A stretch of 64,000 bases of DNA from assembly GCA_028554795.2 (NCBI GenBank), contig CM068842.1, forward strand, positions 55,149,860-55,213,859, written 5' to 3'. A program made the translations under genes and the position numbers. Positions within the stretch are counted from its first letter, which is position 1. The number at the start of each line of letters is the position of its first letter. Below are positions 57,200-64,000 of the stretch, in pieces. The stretch comes from Sinohyriopsis cumingii. Its lineage: Eukaryota > Mollusca > Bivalvia > Unionida > Unionidae. Under the pieces are notes generated by a model that saw nothing but the letters and a program-made list of their open reading frames with translations, was not told the DNA's origin and made no database searches.

Positions 57200-58206
57200 T
57201 ATTAGAGATTTTTACTTAACGCTTTTATTTATTTTATACATTTAATAAAGCGATATAGTAATGACATAGGTTTGTTATATCTATTGGATCGTGGCAACTG
57301 TTGTCTTCAATGTAAAACGTGTTTGCAGTTTTTTCACGTTGCATTCGCAGATTGGATTTATTGAATAATTTGTTCTGAGTTTAGCTATTGCCTTTTCAGT
57401 AAGCAAGATCTTTCTTTGTTTGAATGTCAGCAGTGAGTTTTATTTTTATTTTGCAGAAATAGACCATTTTAATAATAAGAGAGTTTTGTCAAATTAATAC
57501 CAAAATGCTGACCTTTAAAGTGGTTTTTTTTATTTTAATTTTTTATTTTTTTTATTTTTTTTAAATGTTATTAGTTTAATTAGTATGACTGTTGATTTGA
57601 TCGTGTCAAAGTAGGTATGGTAGTATTTTTATTTGGAAAGATCGAACTAAATAGAGAACTAAAGTCAAATAAACACTATGTCGAACTTAAGTGTAAAACG
57701 AGATACGTATTGCAATATTACTATATAACGACTAATATTATGACAGTTATCGAAAGGGAAATTTATCTGCAAATGGCAAATATATAAGTTGAGTTGTTGT
57801 GGTCATATATCAAAGTGTGTCACGTATGATCATGCTATTATCTGAAACACCAAATGTCCTGAAATCTGGACACTCCTGGAAAAGATATTACGTTCGTCTA
57901 TATTTGCTTAAAGTTCAACCGCAAACTGCAGAGTCCCAGATCTGTTTTTGCATAATCCATCGACAGATCTGGGTCTATTAAGTTTGTTAGGAGTTATCAG
58001 AAGAACGAGAAACATAGAGCCTGATCTGTTGGCGCATTATGTCACAGCAGATCGGAATCTATGTTGTTCTCAATTGGTACCCACTTATAAGCGAGTATAT
58101 ACGGTACTGTGATATGATATGTTATGAAATATTATCGGTTTTAGATCCTTTTGGAGTGGAACCGCGACTGTTTGGTTTAAATTTCATCCAGAAACATTAC
58201 GTATCC

Positions 58207-58207
<1 letters not shown>
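57200..58207. other. Host intergenic DNA, no gene seen
   Basis: AT-rich; T-rich tract near 57520-57570. No supported frame. Confidence 0.55.

Positions 58208-58243
<36 letters not shown>
58208..58243. repeat. (TTA)n microsatellite
   Basis: About 12 TTA/ATT units. Confidence 0.95.
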
Positions 58244-58309
58244 GCACAGAAGTATTTAAGTATATATTAACAGGATCGAAATGCTTACAAATGGTAAGTT
58301 GTAAGTGGT

Positions 58310-58610
58310 AATAGCTTTCGCCTTGAATGCGGGATGACGGGATGACGCGGGTTTGATCCCCGGACGAGTCACACCAAAGGCTTATAAAAATGGGACTGTT
58401 AGCTGCCTCGATTGGCGCTCAGCATTAAGAGGTTAGAGTAAGTTCTGATCATCCTTTTGTCACGATAATGTGGCAGGGTTTGACATGATGCCACATATCT
58501 GGGGCATGATACCCCAGTGCAAGACAAATATAAATTGTCACACTGCTGACATCGTAACGATATGACTGTAGTTCTTAAAGCTAACAAAGTCTACAACACC
58601 CACACGCATG
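58310..58610 (+). mobile_element. tRNA-derived SINE of molluscan type
   Basis: RNA polymerase III B-box-like GGGTTTGATCCCCGG near 58350, then a core with TAGCTGCCTCGATTGGCGC and CAGCATTAAGAGGTTAGAG, and downstream ATGCCACATATCTGGGGCAT, which I recall from a SINE family common in bivalves. The A box is poor. A diverged, dead copy. Confidence 0.65.
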
Positions 58611-58939
58611 GACAGATGATACACATCTTAATCTCCCCAACTACCATTAAAATGTAAACTGGACGAAAAAGTCAGTTCGAAAAACTCAAACTTAATACAG
58701 AGCACGTAAAATGTATCTTTGCAACACATAAGAGGGCAATATTTTTCAGAATTTGTATTACTAGCCAATGGATTTCTCGAAATGGAGTTCCAAAATAGTG
58801 AGTGTACTTATTTAAGAATACAGTGTAGTGCATTTATACTCACAAAACGTCAACGTACAATTATTTCATTCGTACCAGACTCTGTTTTTCCCTCTAATAT
58901 TAATATCATAATTTACCATCACATCTATTATATTACATT

Positions 58940-59400
58940 CATTGTGGATTGAACAATGCGTGTACATAATGTAAATTTGTGTATTGCACAATGCGTCTAT
59001 ATAATGTGAATTTGTGTATTAAACAATGCATCTACATAACGTTGTTGTTGTTGTTGCTCTAGGGTTTAACGCCATTTTTCAGCACAAGATAGGCTATACA
59101 TGGCGGCCAGTATAGCTGGTGGAGGAAGAACCCTGGAAAACCCAGGGAAGAACCACCGACCCACGAGAAGCTACTAGCAGGCTTTTCCACGTACCCACGC
59201 CAGCCGAGCCTTGGACTCGAACCCACGCAGACAGAGGTGAGATGGCAGTGATCAGGAACGGTGACCACTCGGCCACTCGGTGCCCCTCTACATAATGTAA
59301 ATTTGTGTATTGAACAGTGCGTCTAAATAATGCACCTTTGTGTTTTCAACAATGCGTCTACATAATGTTAATTTTTTAATTGAACAACGAGTTCATATAA
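58940..59400. repeat. Short tandem repeats of about 35 bp, split by a SINE
   Basis: Units ATTGAACAATGCGTCTACAT followed by AATGTAAATTTGTGT on both sides of 59041-59286. Confidence 0.75.
59041..59286 (-). mobile_element. Second tRNA-derived SINE
   Basis: On the minus strand the head has A-box-like GTGGCCGAGTGG and B-box-like GGGTTCGAGTCC, as in a Ser/Leu-type tRNA. It ends in a CAACAACAAC-type tail. CTACATAA on both sides looks like a target duplication. Confidence 0.7.
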
Positions 59401-60464
59401 TAAAAACTTAACTGAAAAGCAATATGCATATTACTAACTGTGTCATCTTGTATATTTACCTCGAAACACAATCTAACATTAAAAGCTGGACAATAACAGC
59501 GGTGTTCGTCTTTCAGTTACTATAAAGTAAAGCCATCACAATTTATATGCAAATGATTGGCTTACAAAATATTAACAATTTATATGCAAATGATTGGTTT
59601 ACGAAATATTAACATTCTTCAGTGGGTCATTGTAAGTGTTGCTCATAGACTGAAAAGTGTGACTTAATCAGTCTGAGGGTGTTGGTGGGTTTGTTTGTTT
59701 GTTTGTTTTCTTGTTTTGGGAATAATATTTCTTAGATTGAAATAAAATATTATCAACCCACCTAAAATAACATTAAAATGTCACAATTATTTTATACAGG
59801 CAATATCTTAAAAGACTGAATATATAATATATTCTACACCAGTCTGTTTTCTTCAACTTGTACGCATCGTAATTGAGCTGAATATGCAGGTAGAAAAAAT
59901 ACAGACGGTATGTAGTCGGCATAAAATGATAGTAGAACCCGATTCTGTACTGAACTATCTTCAGTCCGTTCAGATGGATAGACACTTAAAATATCATTAA
60001 TGTTGATTGTTATTACTCATTACATCAGCAGCGGTAATGTAAATTAGTCTTTAGATAAATGGCCGCCCGCAGGCAATGTTGTTTGAAAGATTTGAAAAAT
60101 GCTTTGAGTTTTATTCATTAAGCATAGAAAATTTGTCTAAAATATGGTTTGTATTAACGGATTAATGTTGTATCAGTCAGAATTCCATTAGTGTGTAGTT
60201 TATGTTTACTTTTTGCAGACCCACCAATTTTTGGCTCTCCATACAAACCGCATTGAATTGGAACAAATGAGTTTTCATATCCAGAACGCATCTTTGATAC
60301 TTTATCCTATTAAGTTTGCATCAGCTAGGAGAATCTGGGTTTAAATATCATGTCAAAATAAAAACATCTGCATGCAAACAAAATATTGTTATAATTAAGG
60401 TAGTCCTTTCATGTCTTTGCATGAGATAATAATCAAAGAGTACGAGAACATCAATTTCAGAAAT
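59401..60464. other. Host intergenic DNA, no gene seen
   Basis: AT-rich; a short direct repeat ATTTATATGCAAATGATTGG at 59541 and 59579. No gene supported. Confidence 0.55.
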
Positions 60465-60878
60465 ACGTGTTTAGGCTCGAATAAAAAGCATCAAAAGGAA
60501 GATTGAAAACAACAAGCTTTGAAAAATATAGCAAATAATTTATTTCCCTGGAAAACACTGTAAATTTTTTTTAAAAAAAACTTCCGGTTTCTAAGAATCA
60601 AATCAAATAATAATCCAAGAATAATCTACAAATTAAATTTTAGAAGTCCTAATATTGAAATGTTCTAATGATTTCAAATTCGACTCTTGGCGAAGAAATC
60701 CAAGATGGAAGGTGATGCCGTATACTATATCCTTTGTGGTGTTGTAAAGTCTTCAGTTCTGTGTTATTTACAAACAATAATCCGGTGTTTGAATTTCCCA
60801 ATAAAATTTAGTGAAATGTCTTTGTCCAAGAATTATGTATAAGCCCTCAAATATTTCCAGAAAAAAGAATTAATCCTT

Positions 60879-61875
60879 TTGAATCCAAACAATTTGAAAT
60901 TTACTCAGGAGTGGATGGAAATTTTGAAAATGAAAGTACAGGTAAAAAGGTTGGAATTAGAGATAAGACAGGTTCAGTTTCAGATAGAAAAGATACAAAT
61001 GGAAAGAAAGATGGAGTTTCAAAAAGAGAGTGAGGAGACAGAAAGACAAGTGCAGTTACAAAAGGAAGAAAGAAGAGAAACATATGCAAAGAAAGAAGGA
61101 TGAATGGGAATTTCAGATTAGGCTAAAAGCATTAGAGCTAGCAAAGGGAAAACATTCCCCTACTTTTGATGTTTTAAGAAATATCAAGTTAATACCTTCC
61201 TTTTCTGGACGAAGAAGTAGACATATATGTTCTTCGTTTTGAAAGAGTTGCTGAGCGTTTTAAGTGGCCAAGAGAGTACAGGACTCTGTTTATTATTACA
61301 ATGTGTACTCATTGGTAAAGCTACTGATATTTACAATTCATTGTCACTAGAACAGGGTGCTGACTATGATGTAGTTAAGGACTATATTTTGATGGGTTAT
61401 AAGCTAGTCGCTTAGGCTTATCGGCAAAAATCCAGAAGCTATAAAAAAGAAACTGACCAGACCTATGTCGACTTTGCATGTGAAAAATCACGACAATTTG
61501 ATAGGTGATGCTCTTCTAGAAAGATTCATGAAGATTTACAAAAGTCTCAGACAACACATATTGATTGAAGAGTTTAGGAACTGTGTCCATAGTGACATTA
61601 TGTTTTATCTTGATGAGCATAAGATTGAAACCTTGGACAATGCTGCTCGTGGCGCTGACAATTATCCTTTAGCTCATAAAGTTTCTTTTATAAGTAACAC
61701 GTCCACTCAGCAGTCTTCTGGCAGAAAAGTATTTCAGCCTAATACAAGCCCTTCTAAATTCAGACTGGTACAACTTTTAAAAAGCAAGCTTCAGATAAGC
61801 TTGATCTAAGAGCATTGTCTCTTCCTAAGTGTACCTATTGTATGAAGAAAGGACACGTAATTGCTGAAAATTGAA
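60879..61875 (+). pseudogene. Gag-like relic of Ty3/Gypsy element
   Basis: A charged coiled coil (LEIRQVQFQIEKIQMERKME) is followed in shifting frames by a SCAN/Gag-like region (LIGKATDIYNSLSLEQGADY, VVKDYILMGY, FRNCVHSDIMFYLDEHKIET) and a zinc knuckle CTYCMKKGHVIAE whose last Cys is lost at a stop. Several frameshifts. Confidence 0.7.
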
Positions 61876-61897
61876 AAATAGGCATCAGAAATAGGAC

Positions 61898-62345
61898 ATG
61901 CCTATTCTAAATGCTCCTATTTCTAAGAGGTCAAGGTCACGGTCATGTATTGAAAGCAAAACATTTGTTGGGTATAATAAACCCCAGTCTGATTTTATTA
62001 TGGAGAATTATGAACCATTCATATCGAAGGGTTCTATATCACTATTGGGTGATTCGTCCAATCATATCCCTATTACAATATTAAGGGACACAATAGCTTC
62101 TCAGATTCTTTTATTGTCAGGTACCTTGCCTTTTTCTGAGAAGTCTTATTCTAATGAGAGTGTTCTTATTCAGGGAGTAGAGTCCGGCTTTGTTAATGTT
62201 CCTCTCTATTGTGTAAATTTGGCATCAGCCTTAGTCTCAGGACCCGTGACGGTCGGCACAGTGTAAGTTTTACCCGTTGACGGCATTCTTTTATTACTAG
62301 GTAACGACCTAGCCGGAGACAAGGTTGTGGTTAATCACTTGTAAC
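61898..62345 (+). pseudogene. Retropepsin-like protease relic of Ty3/Gypsy element
   Basis: PITILRDTIASQILLLSG is an aspartic-protease active site with the glycine of DTG replaced. Followed by VLIQGVESGFVNVPLYCVNL and, after a stop, LLLLGNDLAGDKVVV, a run I recognise from Gypsy Pol proteins. Dead copy. Confidence 0.7.
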
Positions 62346-63186
62346 TGACAAGCCTTGATTGGATGAGAAAGTCGATCCAATTGAAAAAGAATTCCCTGAT
62401 TTATTCCCAGCTTGTGCAGATAGGAGCTATGGCAAAGAAAGGTCATGAGAATGATGTTGATAAGGAAAGTATTATTCTAGCTGACACATGTATTGATCAG
62501 GCTTTTGAAGTGGTCACCTTCACTCCTTGTTTGGATCAATCAGAAATTATTGATCACAGTGATTCTCTTTTCACGACTCATTCTCTTTATTCGATTCAAG
62601 GTGATAAACGACAGTCACTTGTCGTCGAACATGAAAAATATCGAATTCAGCACACTCAAGATTTTGCACCATGGAGCGATGAAGGCCCGTCCGTCATTTA
62701 TCTACTACAGCGCCAGAGAATACTGAAAGGTGGTGGCGGCCGCTAAAAAGCTAAAAGCGGCCTTCATGGTTCAGATGGTCACTGCAGAGAGTAGGTGAGA
62801 ATGCACTGCGCTCGGCTTCAGTGGCTGCAGTATAGTGCTTTAGAGGGTCTCTCTGTCAAAAGCTCGATATGCAGGATGCTGTGCGCTACATGTACGCGCC
62901 AGGGAAGTCTTGTTCTATGGCACCTACACCTTATCTGAGGAGGTGAACGTTACTGTCCAGTCGCTTTTTAGTATCGTATGTTACGTGTTTAGGCTCGCAT
63001 AAATAGTGATAAAAGAAAGAATGAAAACACCAAGCTTTGAAAAATTTAACAAAATTTGTGTTATTCACAAACAATAATCCGGTGTTTGAATTTCCCCCCC
63101 AAAAAGTTAATGAAATGTCTGTGTCAGAGAATTCTGTATGACCAGTCAAATATTTCCAGGAAAAAGAATTAATCCTTTCAAATCCA

Positions 63187-63740
63187 AATAATTTTAACAG
63201 AAATTAAAAGAAATTAAAATAACTCCAAATTGACACAACAGACACTTTCCATTGTAAAGTAAAAGCCCAACTGAGAAAAATCTCTATAAACACAGATTAT
63301 ACAGTAACTTGAAACGTAAAACAAATTCCCGAATCAGGGTCAACTTTTCAGAACCTTATATAATTATTTATGTCTAAAAACACGTATGACAATGACAAAC
63401 ACAAATCATTTTACTCAAAGAATAGGATACAAAAAGTTGCTTACTTCTCTCACTGATTTCTGAATTAAGGTTGGGAACTACGTCATTTTTAAGTGTTTAC
63501 AACTGAAGAATCAACGTCAAACTATTTTCTGAAAGAAATATAAGTTCCTATTAAACTACATTATTAAAAATTAAAAAATTTTAAAACTTACAAAGTATCA
63601 AATCAAATCAAATATACATAACACTTCCCCAATAAAGAAGAAGAAAGATTTATATAAAGCTTTCTTTTTACTATAGATTAATTATACATGAGGTTAAAAA
63701 GAACCCTCACAAATTACACACAGTGCACATGAAATAATAC
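63187..63740. other. AT-rich DNA, no gene seen
   Basis: No supported frame. Confidence 0.5.
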
Positions 63741-64000
63741 ATTGTTATAAACAAGAAAGTGCATCTGCTATTAAATTATCTTTCCCCTCGATGTGTCTGA
63801 TGCCAGTTTCATATTCCTGTAACAACAAACTCAACCTAAGTAGTCTTTGATTTTTCTTTTTTTTATCTTGCCGATGAAATTAAGGGGGTTGTGGTCACTA
63901 AACATAATAATCTAAGAAGGAGCTGAACTAATGTAAACTTCAAAATGTTGTAATGCCAATATCAAAGCCAAACATTCCTTTTCGATTGTTGAAGAATATC
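63741..64000 (-). pseudogene. Ty3/Gypsy RNase H fragment, minus strand
   Basis: Reading inward from 64000 on the minus strand: STIEKECLALILALQHFEVY, a stop, SDHNPLNFIGK, then after a frameshift QRLLRLSLLLQEYET and HIEGKDNLIADALS. This is the RNase H/tether region of Gypsy Pol. The opposite strand to the gag relic, so probably a separate insertion; continues outside the window. Confidence 0.8.

Larger units (their letters stand above)
60465..63186 (+). mobile_element. Degraded LTR retrotransposon (Ty3/Gypsy-like) with candidate LTR pieces
   Basis: Direct repeats 60465-60896 and 62983-63186 share CGTGTTTAGGCTCG, ACAAACAATAATCCGGTGTT and AAGAATTAATCCTTT in the same order (the second lacks about 220 bp). 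They flank a gag and protease relic. They are the best candidates for LTRs; true termini were not found. Confidence 0.55.

Noticed and set aside
57799..58311. Short frames of 60-90 codons in host DNA right of element C
   Set aside because: No recognisable motif, AT-rich, one runs through the (TTA)n tract.
59220..59286. A host tRNA gene on the minus strand
   Set aside because: A- and B-box-like sequences are present but it continues into a SINE body and does not fold as a full cloverleaf by eye.

Overview
The window is animal nuclear DNA, most likely from a mollusc (probably a bivalve). It carries tRNA-derived SINEs of a type I associate with marine molluscs, Ty3/Gypsy and LINE relics, microsatellites and satellite arrays. 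About 52 of the 64 kb is taken up by three related Maverick/Polinton elements, which are endogenous virus-like transposons with capsid genes. I call them A (1-15093, + strand, left end outside the window), B (19373-36025, genes mostly on - strand) and C (37075-57193, + strand). B and C are fully bounded: both have terminal inverted repeats (TIRs) of about 340 and 373 bp beginning AGTAGTGAA and perfect 6-bp target-site duplications (CATGCT for B, ATTACC for C). A ends in a related but different TIR.

The order in C is: TIR, L3 (outward), L2, L1 (CCHC zinc knuckles), polB, an accessory block (BIR/IAP-like gene, two tandem F-box-like genes, tail-anchored protein), packaging ATPase, basic protein, pX-like protein, PV-repeat protein, chromodomain integrase, two-span membrane protein, minor capsid protein, pVI-like protein, major capsid protein, a small acidic protein, adenain-type protease, R1, R2, R4, TIR. 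A and B share the core but have lost most of the accessory block and the protease, through deletions whose visible junctions match. They are sister defective derivatives. polB carries a different inactivating lesion in each element. Minor capsid, pVI-like and ATPase frames are open in all three; the major capsid frame is intact in A and B and shifted only at its extreme N-terminus in C.

The most unusual signal is at the ends. Every TIR-proximal gene (L2, L3, R1, R2, R3/R4) is followed by a 16-nt hairpin, GGCCCTTTTCAGGGCC or AGCCCTTTTCAGGGCT, flanked by ACCCA-like sequence and then by a purine-rich GAAAAGA element. This is the architecture of the 3' end of replication-dependent histone mRNAs. 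I count 13 copies, all correctly placed and oriented. The core genes instead show AATAAA signals where a signal can be seen. The right-end genes also share a promoter module (GGGGGATGTTTTCC followed by TCACGTCCGCGC and a TATA box). Together these suggest an S-phase-linked regulon of small coiled-coil genes. A second unusual signal is in the TIRs, which share one sequence scaffold but carry an element-specific repeated core, different in A, B and C yet the same at both ends of B and of C.

Between and beyond the elements lie host DNA with a LINE relic (16470-16960), a 48-bp and a 40-bp satellite (17751-19245), a decayed TIR-like block (36032-36190), two SINEs (58310-59286), a degraded Ty3/Gypsy gag-protease relic with candidate LTR pieces (60465-63186) and a minus-strand Gypsy RNase H fragment at the right edge.
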